From: Actimicrobium antarcticum
Lineage (GTDB): Bacteria; Pseudomonadota; Gammaproteobacteria; Burkholderiales; Burkholderiaceae_D
Length of the DNA stretch: 64,000 nucleotides
NCBI RefSeq assembly: GCF_039536745.1
Contig: NZ_BAAAZE010000008.1
Span: 868,001-932,000 of the forward strand
Direction of reading: 5' to 3'
Part shown: piece after piece, positions 24,494 to 34,378 of the stretch
Numbering within the stretch: position 1 is the first letter of the stretch
How the letters are laid out: each line of letters begins with the position of its first letter
Position numbers and translations under genes: made by a program
Notes under the pieces: generated by a model
Told to the model about the DNA's origin: nothing
Seen by the model: the letters and a program-made list of their open reading frames with translations, nothing else
The model's database searches: none

Positions 24494-26793
24494 TTGCTCA
24501 GGAACTCGAAGTTAGTTTGCATATGGCGTTTGTCGAAGCTCGGCAGGCACGTCACGAATTTATTACCGTAGAGCACTTGCTACTGGCTCTGGTGGACAAT
24601 CCATCAGCGGCAGAGGTGTTGCGCGCTTGCGCTGTCAATATTGAGGATCTGCGGAAAACGCTGACCAATTTCATTGCGGACAATACGCCGACCGTTCCCG
24701 GTGCCAGTGAGGTGGATACCCAGCCAACGCTGGGGTTCCAGCGCGTGATTCAGCGCGCCATCATGCATGTACAGTCCGCCTCGAATGGCAAGAAGGAAGT
24801 GACTGGTGCCAACGTGCTGGTAGCGATCTTTGGCGAGAAGGACTCGCACGCGGTGTACTACCTGCATCAGCAGGGCGTAACCCGCCTCGATGTGGTGAAT
24901 TTCATTTCGCATGGCGTGCGCAAGGATCAGCAGGCCGAACCGCAGAAGGCGCCTGAAAGTGGCGAAGAAGCACCGTCAGAAGGTCAGCAAAAAGAGAGTC
25001 CGCTCGACCAGTTCACGCAAAATCTGAACAAGCTTGCCCTCGAAGGCAAGATCGATCCGTTGATCGGTCGCGAGTCCGAACTGGAGCGCGTGGTGCAAAC
25101 GCTATGCCGCCGCCGCAAGAACAACCCGTTGCTGGTCGGCGAAGCCGGTGTCGGCAAGACGGCGATCGCCGAGGGCCTGGCATGGCGCATTACGCAGAAG
25201 GAAGTCCCTGAAATCCTGCAGGATGCGGTCGTGTATTCGCTCGACATGGGCGCACTGCTGGCCGGTACCAAATACCGCGGCGATTTCGAGCAGCGTCTGA
25301 AGGCGGTCCTCAAGCAATTGAAAGACAGCCCGAATGGCATCCTGTTCATCGACGAGATTCACACCATCATCGGCGCTGGCGCAGCATCGGGCGGAACGCT
25401 CGATGCGTCGAACCTGCTCAAGCCAGCGTTGTCGAGTGGTCAGCTCAAGTGCATCGGTGCGACCACCTATACCGAATATCGTGGTGTGTTCGAGAAGGAC
25501 CACGCGCTGTCACGTCGCTTCCAGAAAGTCGATGTCAACGAGCCGACGGTTGAGCAAACCATTCAGATTCTGCGTGGTCTGAAGTCCCGCTTCGAAGAAC
25601 ACCACGGCATCAAGTACTCTGCATCCGCACTGACCACGGCGGCCGAACTGGCAGCACGCTTCATCAATGACCGTCATTTGCCCGACAAGGCGATCGACGT
25701 GATCGACGAAGCCGGTGCGGCGCAGCGTATCTTGCCGAAGTCGAAGCAGAAAAAGACCATCGGCAAGGCCGAGATCGAAGACATCATCGCCAAGATCGCA
25801 CGCATCCCGCCGCAATCGGTCAATCAGGATGATCGCAGCAAACTGCAGACGATCGAACGTGACCTGAAGAACGTCGTGTTTGGCCAGGAGCCTGCCATCG
25901 AAGCCCTGTCATCGGCGATCAAGATGGCGCGTGCCGGGCTGGGCAAGACCGACAAGCCTATCGGATCATTCCTGTTCTCCGGTCCGACCGGTGTGGGCAA
26001 GACCGAAGTTGCGAAGCAGTTGGCCTTCATCCTGGGCATCGAGCTGATCCGTTTCGACATGTCGGAATACATGGAGCGTCACGCCGTCAGTCGCCTGATT
26101 GGTGCGCCACCGGGTTATGTCGGGTTTGACCAGGGTGGTTTGCTGACCGAAGCGATTACCAAAAAGCCGCATGCTGTCCTGCTGCTCGATGAAATCGAAA
26201 AAGCCCATCCGGATATTTTTAATATCCTGTTGCAGGTGATGGACCACGGCACGCTGACCGACAACAACGGGCGGAAAGCAGACTTCCGCAACGTGATCAT
26301 CATCATGACCACGAATGCCGGTGCCGAGAGCCTGCAAAAACGGTCGATCGGATTTACCGAGAAAAAAGAAGCCGGCGACGAGATGGAAGACATCAAGCGC
26401 ATGTTCACTCCCGAGTTCCGTAACCGGATCGATTCGATCATCAGTTTCGGTGCGCTCAATGAGGAGATCATCCTGCGTGTGGTCGATAAATTCCTGATGC
26501 AGCTGGAAGAGCAACTGCACGAGAAAAAAGTCGATGCGATCTTTACCGAAGACTTGCGCAAGTTCCTTGGCAAGAAAGGGTTCGATCCACTGATGGGCGC
26601 GCGTCCAATGGCGCGCCTGATCCAGGACATGATCCGCAAGGCGCTGGCCGACGAGCTGTTGTTCGGCAAGCTGGTCAGTGGTGGCAAGGTGACAGTCGGT
26701 CTCGATGAGAAAGACCTGATCAAGCTGGACTTCTCGGATGGTGACAGCACGCCGCCTCCGGTTGCCCCGCAAGAAACACTGGAAGTCGAGTAA
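24490..26793 (+). CDS. clpA: ATP-dependent Clp protease ATP-binding subunit ClpA
   Basis: This 767-residue unfoldase feeds ClpP. A double Clp-N repeat occupies about 1-145, followed by a charged linker (EPQKAPESGEEAPSEGQQ) and two AAA+ modules: Walker A GEAGVGKTA with DEIHTIIGAGAASGG, then GPTGVGKTE with the pore/box segment LIGAPPGYVGFDQGG and LLLDEIEKAHPDIFN. The ATG at 24490 has GGAGGA just upstream within clpS. A terminator follows. Confidence 0.98.
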   Translation: MIAQELEVSLHMAFVEARQARHEFITVEHLLLALVDNPSAAEVLRACAVNIEDLRKTLTNFIADNTPTVPGASEVDTQPTLGFQRVIQRAIMHVQSASNGKKEVTGANVLVAIFGEKDSHAVYYLHQQGVTRLDVVNFISHGVRKDQQAEPQKAPESGEEAPSEGQQKESPLDQFTQNLNKLALEGKIDPLIGRESELERVVQTLCRRRKNNPLLVGEAGVGKTAIAEGLAWRITQKEVPEILQDAVVYSLDMGALLAGTKYRGDFEQRLKAVLKQLKDSPNGILFIDEIHTIIGAGAASGGTLDASNLLKPALSSGQLKCIGATTYTEYRGVFEKDHALSRRFQKVDVNEPTVEQTIQILRGLKSRFEEHHGIKYSASALTTAAELAARFINDRHLPDKAIDVIDEAGAAQRILPKSKQKKTIGKAEIEDIIAKIARIPPQSVNQDDRSKLQTIERDLKNVVFGQEPAIEALSSAIKMARAGLGKTDKPIGSFLFSGPTGVGKTEVAKQLAFILGIELIRFDMSEYMERHAVSRLIGAPPGYVGFDQGGLLTEAITKKPHAVLLLDEIEKAHPDIFNILLQVMDHGTLTDNNGRKADFRNVIIIMTTNAGAESLQKRSIGFTEKKEAGDEMEDIKRMFTPEFRNRIDSIISFGALNEEIILRVVDKFLMQLEEQLHEKKVDAIFTEDLRKFLGKKGFDPLMGARPMARLIQDMIRKALADELLFGKLVSGGKVTVGLDEKDLIKLDFSDGDSTPPPVAPQETLEVE

Positions 26794-26816
26794 CTTCGAG
26801 CAACGGCGTCCTGAAC

Positions 26817-26855
26817 AAAAAAGCCCGGATCGTAAGAGCGATCCGGGCTTTTTTA
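26817..26855. terminator. bidirectional terminator after clpSA
   Basis: AAGCCCGGATCG / CGATCCGGGCTT around TAAGAG, with flanking A and T runs. Confidence 0.92.
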
Positions 26856-26908
26856 TGTCTGCTTTGCTTTGATGTGAGTCCTGTCAGCCCTTTCAGGCCG
26901 GGCAATCA

Positions 26909-28015
26909 CTACGGAAGCAAGGTCTTTTGCGCGGACTGTTTGGCGCGAATATCCATCTTCGCCTTGTCGATGGCGGCAATCCTGAACTCGGTCGACGGGT
27001 GCAATGCAGTGTAGCCATTGGTGATGGAGGCCGGATACTGGCTAGCCAGTCCCTGCCAGAATACCGATGACCGTTCGATCGCGTAGCCAGCCCGTGCGGC
27101 CATGTACAGGCCGATGGTGTCCGCCGCGGCATCCATTTCCTGGCTGTAGGGCTTGATGCCAGCGGTGCCGGTGATCATGTTCAGGTCAGGCTTGATACGG
27201 ATCAGATTGTCGATCACGCCGGCGATCGTTGCACTATTGCGCAACCGCACGGGATGTCGCAATGCATTGTGGGCCAGTTCGCGGGCCAGTACATAGGACA
27301 GATCCTGATCGGATGTTGCGTAGCGCATCATGCCGCGCGTGACCAGAACCCGGTGGCCGTCAGAATAGGCATTGACCGCATCGGAATTGCCGAGCTCGAC
27401 CCGAAACGCGCAGGCAGTCGTCAATGGCACATCAAGTACCACGGTATTGCCTTTGCGCTGGACGGTCAATTTGACATTGGCGCGACCATTCACGAGTGGT
27501 GCCAGGATTGCAGCTGCCTGGCGTTCGGCATTGCGGCCTTGAGGCAAGGCCTTGTCATCCACCGCAATCAGACTATCACCACGCGCGACGCCAACCCGCG
27601 CCGCGCCGCTGCCTGGCAACACACCAGTCACTTGCAGTCGTTCATCGAGCTTGAACAGTTTTTGTGCGGCTTGCAGGTATTCGTCGGAATACGAGTACTT
27701 GGTTTTGGCCGTAAAGCCAAGCAGGCGACGGGCGTTGCCCTTGCACAGCGCAGGATTGTTCACCAGCAGCGGCGCGGCGACACGGTCCAGTCTGTCCTGC
27801 AGCGCGACCAGCTGGCGCAGGGCAATTTCTTCGGGCGATTCAACGGGCAAGTCAGGCACCTGCACCGGCGCTGGCGACGATATGGCGCCCGCAAGTTCTT
27901 TTTGTTGTTGCGACGACGGTGCAGGGGTGGCACACGCTGCCAGTAATCCCGTAACACCGAGGGCAATCAGGGCTGAACGACAGCGCTGCAAATTCGGTTC
28001 AACCACGCCTTGCAT
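26909..28015 (-). CDS. M48-like lipoprotein with PDZ domain and degenerate zinc motif
   Basis: This 368-residue protein has a lipoprotein signal (lipobox LLAA-C, C28), a central PDZ-like region (about 125-195: VTGVLPGSGAARVGVARGDSLIAVDDKALPQG) and a C-terminal M48 peptidase-like domain. The expected HExxH reads R245-E246-L-A-H249 (VLARELAHNALRH), so the first zinc His is replaced by Arg, while the downstream EMDAAADTIGLYMAARAGY ligand region is intact. It may be catalytically weak or inactive. The ATG at 28015 has GGAG 6 bases upstream; an alternative ATG at 28027 overlaps the dut stop (TAATG). Last gene of the dut-coaBC-lspA-ileS strand. Confidence 0.82.
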   Translation of the reverse strand: MQGVVEPNLQRCRSALIALGVTGLLAACATPAPSSQQQKELAGAISSPAPVQVPDLPVESPEEIALRQLVALQDRLDRVAAPLLVNNPALCKGNARRLLGFTAKTKYSYSDEYLQAAQKLFKLDERLQVTGVLPGSGAARVGVARGDSLIAVDDKALPQGRNAERQAAAILAPLVNGRANVKLTVQRKGNTVVLDVPLTTACAFRVELGNSDAVNAYSDGHRVLVTRGMMRYATSDQDLSYVLARELAHNALRHPVRLRNSATIAGVIDNLIRIKPDLNMITGTAGIKPYSQEMDAAADTIGLYMAARAGYAIERSSVFWQGLASQYPASITNGYTALHPSTEFRIAAIDKAKMDIRAKQSAQKTLLP

Positions 28016-28026
28016 TGTTTTCTCCA

Positions 28027-28482
28027 TTAATGTGTTCCGGTACTGCCGAAGCCACCTTCGCCCCGTGTACTGTCGTCAAATTCGTCGACGATATTGAAGC
28101 CGACCTGCAGCACTGGCACGATCACCAGTTGCGCAAGTCGTTCCATCGGATTGAGTGTGAATTCGGTCTGCCCGCGATTCCAGGTCGAGACCATGAGTTG
28201 GCCCTGGTAATCTGAGTCGATCAAACCCACCAAGTTCCCCAGGACAATGCCGTGCTTATGGCCGAGTCCGCTGCGCGGCAAGATCATGGCGGCATAACCG
28301 GGGTCGGCAAGGTGGATGGCCAGACCGGTCGGGACCAGGTGGGTCTCTCCCGGTTTGATCGTCAACGGTGCATCGAGGCAGGCACGCAGATCAAGGCCGG
28401 CGCTGCCATGGGTGGCATAGGCCGGCAACTGGTCCTGCATGCGCGGGTCGAGGATCTTGATGTCGATGGTTTTCAGGGTCAT
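28027..28482 (-). CDS. dut: deoxyuridine 5'-triphosphate nucleotidohydrolase
   Basis: dUTPase hydrolyses dUTP to dUMP, keeping uracil out of DNA and supplying thymidylate synthesis. The 151-residue trimeric enzyme shows its motifs in order: GSAGLDLRA, PRSGLGHKHGI, GNLVGLIDSDYQGQL, ERLAQLVIVPV and the C-terminal RGEGGFGSTG. It lies 6 bases after coaBC, a conserved pairing. Confidence 0.98.
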   Translation of the reverse strand: MTLKTIDIKILDPRMQDQLPAYATHGSAGLDLRACLDAPLTIKPGETHLVPTGLAIHLADPGYAAMILPRSGLGHKHGIVLGNLVGLIDSDYQGQLMVSTWNRGQTEFTLNPMERLAQLVIVPVLQVGFNIVDEFDDSTRGEGGFGSTGTH

Positions 28483-28488
28483 GGCTGG

Positions 28489-29721
28489 TCAAATTGGCTG
28501 GGTCAGATGCAAGGCGTGAACCGGATCCATGTGAATCCGTTCACTGATTTCGGTAATTAACTGGCGTGCCAGCAACTGCTTGTGCGCATGCGGAAAATGG
28601 ACTTCGGTATTCTCGTCAAACAACACCAGTTCATTCTCGTCCTTGCCGAAGGTGGCATGCCCGATATTACCGACCAGCAGAGGAATTCCCTTGCGCTCGC
28701 GCTTGGCTTTGCCGTGTTTCAGCAACTCTTCCGACTCGGCGGCAAAGCCGACGCAGTAGGGCCTGCCGGGCAGGGCAGCCACTGCAGCGAGGATGTCCGG
28801 GTTGAGTGCAAACTCAAGATGCGGCAACGCTCCGTCGGCGGTTTTTTTTAGTTTCTGTGCGCTGGCATTGGTGACGAGCCAGTCCGCGACGGCGGCGACG
28901 GCGATGAAGACATCCTGTCCGCTGGCGTGCAACATCACGGCATCGAACATTTGCCGCGCGGTCTGGACATCGATTCGGTGCACGCCGGTTGGCGTGACAA
29001 GTGCCGTCGGCCCGGACACCAGTGTCACGTCGGCACCCGCCTCGCGTGCGGCGCGGGCCAGGGCGTAACCCATCTTGCCGGACGACAGATTGGTAATCCC
29101 GCGTACCGGATCGATCGGCTCAAAGGTCGGGCCGGCCGTAATCAGGACTTTTTTACCGCGCAGTGTTTTCGGCTGCAGTGCCGCCACGACTTCTTCCAGC
29201 AATTGCGCCGGTTCGAGCATGCGGCCCATGCCGGTTTCGCCGCAGGCCTGGTCACCAATATCCGGTCCCAGTAATACGATGCCGTCGGCAGCCAGTTGCT
29301 GCACGTTGCGCCGGGTTGCGGGGTTTTGCCACATTTCGACATTCATGGCGGGAGCGATCAGCAGCGGCAGCCTGGCCGGACGTGCCACGCACAATGTCGA
29401 CAGCAAATCATCGCAGGCGCCGCGGGCCAGCTTGGACATGAAGTCGGCTGAGCAAGGCGCAATCACGATGGCGTCGGCGTCGCGTGTGAGATCGATATGC
29501 GGCATGTTGTTGGCGATGCGCGCGTCCCATTGATCGGTATAGACGGTGCGTCCCGACAGCGCCTGCATCGTTACTGCAGTCATGAATTGCGTTGCCGCCT
29601 GGGTCATCACGACTTGCACGGTGGCACCGGCCTTGATCAGTGCGCGCGTCAGTTCGGCAGACTTGTAACAGGCCACGCCGCCGGTCAGCCCCAGTACGAT
29701 GTGTTTTCCAGCGAGATCCAT
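28489..29721 (-). CDS. coaBC: bifunctional phosphopantothenoylcysteine decarboxylase/synthetase
   Basis: CoaBC makes 4'-phosphopantetheine for coenzyme A. The 410-residue protein has an N-terminal flavin-dependent CoaC domain (about 1-185: LGLTGGVACYKSAELTRALIKAG, NMPHIDLTRDADAIVIAPCSADFMSKLARGACDDLL, PAMNVEMW) and a C-terminal CoaB domain (LITAGPTFEPIDPVRGITNLSSGKMGYALA, then VGFAAESE and GKDENELVLFD). It sits between lspA (15 bases upstream) and dut. Confidence 0.97.
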   Translation of the reverse strand: MDLAGKHIVLGLTGGVACYKSAELTRALIKAGATVQVVMTQAATQFMTAVTMQALSGRTVYTDQWDARIANNMPHIDLTRDADAIVIAPCSADFMSKLARGACDDLLSTLCVARPARLPLLIAPAMNVEMWQNPATRRNVQQLAADGIVLLGPDIGDQACGETGMGRMLEPAQLLEEVVAALQPKTLRGKKVLITAGPTFEPIDPVRGITNLSSGKMGYALARAAREAGADVTLVSGPTALVTPTGVHRIDVQTARQMFDAVMLHASGQDVFIAVAAVADWLVTNASAQKLKKTADGALPHLEFALNPDILAAVAALPGRPYCVGFAAESEELLKHGKAKRERKGIPLLVGNIGHATFGKDENELVLFDENTEVHFPHAHKQLLARQLITEISERIHMDPVHALHLTQPI

Positions 29722-29736
29722 GCTTGCTCCGTGCGG

Positions 29737-30237
29737 TTATTTGTTGACGCGTCTAAGCTCATCGAGCACGAACAGGATCGCACCGACACAGATGGTGCTG
29801 TCGGCGACATTGAAGGCCGGCCAGTGCCAGCCAGCGACATGGATATCCAGGAAGTCGATGACATAGCCATACAGGATGCGGTCGATCACGTTACCCACCG
29901 CGCCACCAAGGATCAACGCGAGAGCCCAGCAGAACAGTCGCTGCCCCGCATTGCGCTTGAGCAGATACACGATGAAGAGCGCCGCAGCCACACCCAGTCC
30001 CGTAAAAAAATACCGCTGCCAGCCCGACTCGGTCGCCAGAAAACTGAATGCCGCGCCCTTGTTATGGGCCAGTACCAGATTGAAGAACGACGTCACAGGC
30101 AGCGATTCGCCGTATGTGAACAGCTTGGTAATGGTGATCTTGGTCAGCTGATCGATCAGAACAATGAGCGCGGCGATGCCGAGCCATGACCCGAGGCGGG
30201 TTTGCGGTGCACTGGAAAAGCGGTTTTTAGTAGCCAT
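29737..30237 (-). CDS. lspA: lipoprotein signal peptidase (signal peptidase II)
   Basis: LspA cleaves prolipoprotein signal peptides in the inner membrane. The 166-residue protein has four hydrophobic helices and the two catalytic Asp in NVIDRILYGYVIDF and FNVADSTI; LAHNKGAAFSFL is the conserved periplasmic loop. It follows ileS by 39 bases, the standard ileS-lspA order. Substrates in this window include the lipoproteins at 9.7 kb and 27 kb. Confidence 0.98.
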   Translation of the reverse strand: MATKNRFSSAPQTRLGSWLGIAALIVLIDQLTKITITKLFTYGESLPVTSFFNLVLAHNKGAAFSFLATESGWQRYFFTGLGVAAALFIVYLLKRNAGQRLFCWALALILGGAVGNVIDRILYGYVIDFLDIHVAGWHWPAFNVADSTICVGAILFVLDELRRVNK

Positions 30238-30276
30238 GGAGGTCGGTTGTGAAGTGGATGAGAGGGCAATCGGTCA

Positions 30277-33186
30277 TCAAGCAAAGCAACGGGTTTCGCC
30301 CGCACCAAACAGGTTGGCCACGCAACGGCCGCACAGTTCGGGATAGGCTGCATCGGCGCCGACATCGGCACGGTAATGCCAGCAGCGCTCGCATTTTTGG
30401 GCCGTCGACGGCGTGACTACGATGGCTTCATCGGCGGCCGAAGCCACCTCGCTGACCGCCGCTTGCGACGTGATCAATACGAAGCGCAGATCGTCGCCGA
30501 GGCTGTCGAGCAGGGTGAACTTCGTGCCGCTGGCACGGATCTCGACGTTGGCTTGCAGCGATGAACCGATGCCGCCAGCGATGCGGACCTCTTCCAGTTG
30601 CTTCGAGACTTCGGTGCGGATATCGCGCAATGTCGTGTAGCGTTCGAGCAGCGGGTCTGCGTCAGCCACGGCCGGTACAGCCCAGACGGTTTGCGTGAAA
30701 ATGGTCTCATCGCTGGCCGCAAACGCTGCCGGGTCGGCAAAAGTCTCCCATGCTTCTTCGGCCGTGAATGACAGGATCGGTGCCATCAGGCGCAACAGCG
30801 CTTGCGTGATATGCCAGATCGCCGTCTGCGCCGAACGCCGTGCCGCCGAGCTCACGCCCGCCGTGTACAACCGGTCTTTCAGCACATCCAGATAGAAGCC
30901 ACCGAGGTCTTCCGAGCAATACATCTGCAGCTTCGACGTCACGGGATGGAATTCATAGACTGCGTAATGCGCCATGATTTCGGCCTGCAATTGGGTGATG
31001 CGCGCCAATGCATAGCGATCGACTTCGAGCAGTTCGGCGACCGGAACGGCATCGGTGGCCGCATTGAAATCGGAGGTGTTCGCCAGCAGGAAGCGCAGCG
31101 TGTTGCGGATGCGGCGATAGCTTTCGGTGACGCGCTTCAGGATTTCATCGGAGATCGACAACTCGCCGGAATAATCGGTCGAGCCGACCCACAACCGCAG
31201 GATGTCGGCACCGAGCGAATCGGCGACTTTTTGCGGCGCGACCACGTTGCCGACCGACTTCGACATTTTCTTGCCTTCGCCGTCGACGACGAAGCCGTGT
31301 GTCAGCAGCGTCTTGTAGGGTGCGCAACCATTGAGCATTGACGAGGTCAGGAGCGACGAATGGAACCAGCCGCGATGCTGGTCAGAACCTTCCAGATACA
31401 GGTCGGCCGGGAAGTGCGAGGTCTGCGCGTGCGAGCCACGCAGCACGGTCTGGTGCGTGGTGCCGGAATCGAACCAGACATCCAGCGTGTCCTTGTTCTT
31501 GAGGTACTGATCGGCTTCGTCGCCCAGCAACTCTTTCGGATCAAGTGCCTGCCAGGCTTCGATACCCGACACCTCGACGCGTTTGGCGATGGCTTCCAGC
31601 AATTCCGGTGTGCGCGGATGCAGTTCGCCGGTTTCCTTGTGTACGAAAAATGCCATCGGCACGCCCCACTGGCGCTGCCGTGACAGGGTCCAGTCAGGAC
31701 GATTGGCGATCATGCCATGCAGGCGCGCCTTGCCCCAGCCAGGATAAAACGTGGTCGCATCGATACCGGCCAGCGCCGTCTCACGCAGCGTCGCGCTGCC
31801 ATCCTTGGGCGTGCGGTCCATGCCGGCAAACCATTGTGACGTGGCGCGATAGATGATCGGTGTCTTGTGGCGCCAGCAATGCATGTAGCTGTGTTCGAAC
31901 ATCACCAGTTTGAACAGCGCACCGGCTTCCTCGAGCTTGGTGCAGATCGGCTTCGAGGCTTCCCAGATGGTCAGGCCACCAAAGAACGGCAGCCACGATG
32001 CGTAGCGGCCGTCGCCCATCACCGGGTTCAGCATGTCGTCGTCTTTCATGCCATGCGCGCGGCAGGACAGGAAGTCGTCGATACCGTAGGCCGGCGACGA
32101 ATGGACGATGCCGGTGCCGGTATCGAGCGTCACGTACTCGGCCAGATAGATCGGCGACAGGCGATCGTAGCCGGTGTCGGTGTCGGCCAGCGGATGCTTG
32201 AACGCGATCAGCGACAGCGCGGCGCCTTTGCAGGTCGCGATCACGCTGCCTTCAAGGCCGTAGCGCTTCAGGCACGCCTCGACCAGGTCCAGCGCCAGGA
32301 TCAGCAACAGCGGTTCGCCATTGCGCGCGGTTTGCACCAGCGCATAGTCGAATTCCGGATGCACGTTCATGGCCTGGTTGGCCGGGATGGTCCACGGCGT
32401 CGTGGTCCAGATCACACAATAGCCGCGCTCGGTGGGCAGAGACGCCAGACCGAAGGCGGCGGCGATTTTTTCGGGTTCGGCAAAGGCAAAACCGACGTCA
32501 ATGGCCGGATCGCGCTTGTCCTGGTACTCGACTTCGGCTTCGGCCAGGGCCGAGCCACAATCGAAGCACCAGTTGACCGGTTTCAGGCCGCGATACACAT
32601 AGCCTTTTTCAAGGATGGTGCCGAGCGCGCGCAACTCATCAGCTTCATTGCCGAAGTTCATCGTGGTGTACGGGTTGTCCCATTCACCCAGCACGCCGAG
32701 GCGGATGAAGTCAAGCTTCTGGCGCTCGATCTGCACGGTCGCATAGGCGCGGGATTTTTCCAGCACGTCGGCAGTCGGCAGGCTTTTGCCGTACTGCTTT
32801 TCGATCTGGATTTCAATCGGCATGCCGTGGCAATCCCAGCCCGGTACGTACGGTGCATCGAAGCCGGCCAGGTTGCGCGACTTGACCACGATGTCTTTCA
32901 GTACCTTGTTGACGGCGTGTCCGATATGGATATCGCCATTCGCGTACGGCGGGCCGTCATGCAGCACGAACAGCGGGCGTCCCTTGGCGGCCTTGCGAAC
33001 ACGTTCGTAGACCTTCTTTTCCTGCCACGACTTGATCCATTGCGGCTCGCGCTTGGCCAGATCACCGCGCATCGGAAACGGCGTTTCGGTCATGTTGACC
33101 GGATATTTGCTGGCCGGTTTGCCTTTGGGCTTGTCGGATTTGCCGGCGGCTTGGTTGACGGGTTTGCTGGATTCGTTATCGGACAT
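30277..33186 (-). CDS. ileS: isoleucyl-tRNA synthetase
   Basis: This 969-residue class I synthetase charges tRNA-Ile. The HIGH motif lies in DGPPYANGDIHIGHAVNK and the KMSKS motif in DGEGKKMSKSVGN. The editing domain has WTTTPWTIPANQAMNVHPEF, and the C-terminal zinc site is CERCWHYRADVG...LCGRCVANL. A 25-residue Lys-rich N-terminal extension precedes the core. It is between ribF and lspA. Confidence 0.98.
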   Translation of the reverse strand: MSDNESSKPVNQAAGKSDKPKGKPASKYPVNMTETPFPMRGDLAKREPQWIKSWQEKKVYERVRKAAKGRPLFVLHDGPPYANGDIHIGHAVNKVLKDIVVKSRNLAGFDAPYVPGWDCHGMPIEIQIEKQYGKSLPTADVLEKSRAYATVQIERQKLDFIRLGVLGEWDNPYTTMNFGNEADELRALGTILEKGYVYRGLKPVNWCFDCGSALAEAEVEYQDKRDPAIDVGFAFAEPEKIAAAFGLASLPTERGYCVIWTTTPWTIPANQAMNVHPEFDYALVQTARNGEPLLLILALDLVEACLKRYGLEGSVIATCKGAALSLIAFKHPLADTDTGYDRLSPIYLAEYVTLDTGTGIVHSSPAYGIDDFLSCRAHGMKDDDMLNPVMGDGRYASWLPFFGGLTIWEASKPICTKLEEAGALFKLVMFEHSYMHCWRHKTPIIYRATSQWFAGMDRTPKDGSATLRETALAGIDATTFYPGWGKARLHGMIANRPDWTLSRQRQWGVPMAFFVHKETGELHPRTPELLEAIAKRVEVSGIEAWQALDPKELLGDEADQYLKNKDTLDVWFDSGTTHQTVLRGSHAQTSHFPADLYLEGSDQHRGWFHSSLLTSSMLNGCAPYKTLLTHGFVVDGEGKKMSKSVGNVVAPQKVADSLGADILRLWVGSTDYSGELSISDEILKRVTESYRRIRNTLRFLLANTSDFNAATDAVPVAELLEVDRYALARITQLQAEIMAHYAVYEFHPVTSKLQMYCSEDLGGFYLDVLKDRLYTAGVSSAARRSAQTAIWHITQALLRLMAPILSFTAEEAWETFADPAAFAASDETIFTQTVWAVPAVADADPLLERYTTLRDIRTEVSKQLEEVRIAGGIGSSLQANVEIRASGTKFTLLDSLGDDLRFVLITSQAAVSEVASAADEAIVVTPSTAQKCERCWHYRADVGADAAYPELCGRCVANLFGAGETRCFA

Positions 33187-33280
33187 GGGATTTTTTTCAG
33201 GAAAAGTCGGTGGATCTGGTCCGGCGGGTCGACCTGTTCAGGCTGGGCCGCCGAGCGTTGAATACGAATCGGGAATAGCG

Positions 33281-34258
33281 CTAAATTCGGTCTGTTGCGG
33301 ACATCGCGACGTCGCCTGCCTGACGGAAGTAGCTGCGGGCATTGTCCGCATCGCGGCCTATCGCGGCAGTCAGGCTAGGCAGGTCGATGTATTTTTCTTC
33401 GTTGCGCAATTTTTTCAGGAATTCGATCTGGACCAGTTTGCCATAGCAGTTGCCTGCGAAGTCGAACACATGGGTTTCGAGCAGCACGCGGCCGCTGTCA
33501 TCGACGGTGGGCCGCACGCCGATGCTGGCAACACCAGGAAGGGGCTGGTCGGCCAGTCCATGCACCTGCACGACATAAATGCCGCCAAGCGCCGCATGCT
33601 TGTGCGTGACCGCCAGGTTCAGGGTCGGAAAGCCGATCGTACGCCCCAGTTTTTTACCGTGGATGACATGGCCGGACATCGCATACGGATGGCCCAGCAT
33701 GTGCGTGGCTTGCACAAAATCCCCTGCCGCAAGGGCAGCGCGGATGGCCGAGGAAGAGATGCGCTGGCCAGCATGCAACACCGTCGGCAGGGTCTCGACA
33801 TGGAAGCCGTAGTGTTTTCCTGCTTCGATCAACAGCGCGATATTGCCGGCGCGGCGTGCGCCAAAACAGAAGTCTTCGCCGACCATCAGCCATTTGACAT
33901 GCAGACCCGTGACCAGGATCTGTTCGATGAACTCTTGCGGGGTCAAGGCCGCAAAGTGCGCATTGAAGTGCTGGACGATGACGCGGTCGATACCGGCATC
34001 ACTCAGGGTGCGCAGCTTGTCGCGCAGGTTGGCGATACGCGCTGGTGCGTTGGCGGGGTCACCCTGTAACCGGGCAAAGTATTCACGCGGGTGCGGCTCG
34101 AAGGTCATCACTGCAGAATCGAGTCCGAGTTGCAATGCGGCCCCGTTGACGCGGTCCAGCAAGGCCTGATGGCCGAGGTGGACACCGTCGAAGTTGCCGA
34201 TCGTCAGCGCACAGGGCGCGCGTGCCGCAGCGTTGGGTAGTCCGCGAAATACCTTCAT
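33281..34258 (-). CDS. ribF: bifunctional riboflavin kinase/FAD synthetase
   Basis: RibF makes FMN from riboflavin and FAD from FMN. The 325-residue protein has an N-terminal nucleotidyltransferase part (TIGNFDGVHLGHQALLDRV, then VGEDFCFGARRAGN and ISSSAIRAALAAGDF) and a C-terminal riboflavin kinase part (GHVIHGKKLGRTIGFPTLNLAV, VASIGVRPTVDD, ETHVFDF). The start at 34258 fits the family; in-frame residues further upstream are not conserved. It heads the ribF-ileS-lspA group. Confidence 0.97.
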   Translation of the reverse strand: MKVFRGLPNAAARAPCALTIGNFDGVHLGHQALLDRVNGAALQLGLDSAVMTFEPHPREYFARLQGDPANAPARIANLRDKLRTLSDAGIDRVIVQHFNAHFAALTPQEFIEQILVTGLHVKWLMVGEDFCFGARRAGNIALLIEAGKHYGFHVETLPTVLHAGQRISSSAIRAALAAGDFVQATHMLGHPYAMSGHVIHGKKLGRTIGFPTLNLAVTHKHAALGGIYVVQVHGLADQPLPGVASIGVRPTVDDSGRVLLETHVFDFAGNCYGKLVQIEFLKKLRNEEKYIDLPSLTAAIGRDADNARSYFRQAGDVAMSATDRI

Positions 34259-34378
34259 AAGGTCACAGTAGGGAGCAATCGGAAAGCCTTGGATTATAAA
34301 TGCTTTCGGTGGCTTTCTTCGTGCCAAGTCGGGGCGGGAGCGTGGCTGATGCCCGATGCGGCTTTTGCACCGACTGTT

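Noticed and set aside
31867..33261. 464-residue open frame on the plus strand opposite ileS
   Set aside because: It is a GC-driven shadow of ileS, with no recognisable motifs.
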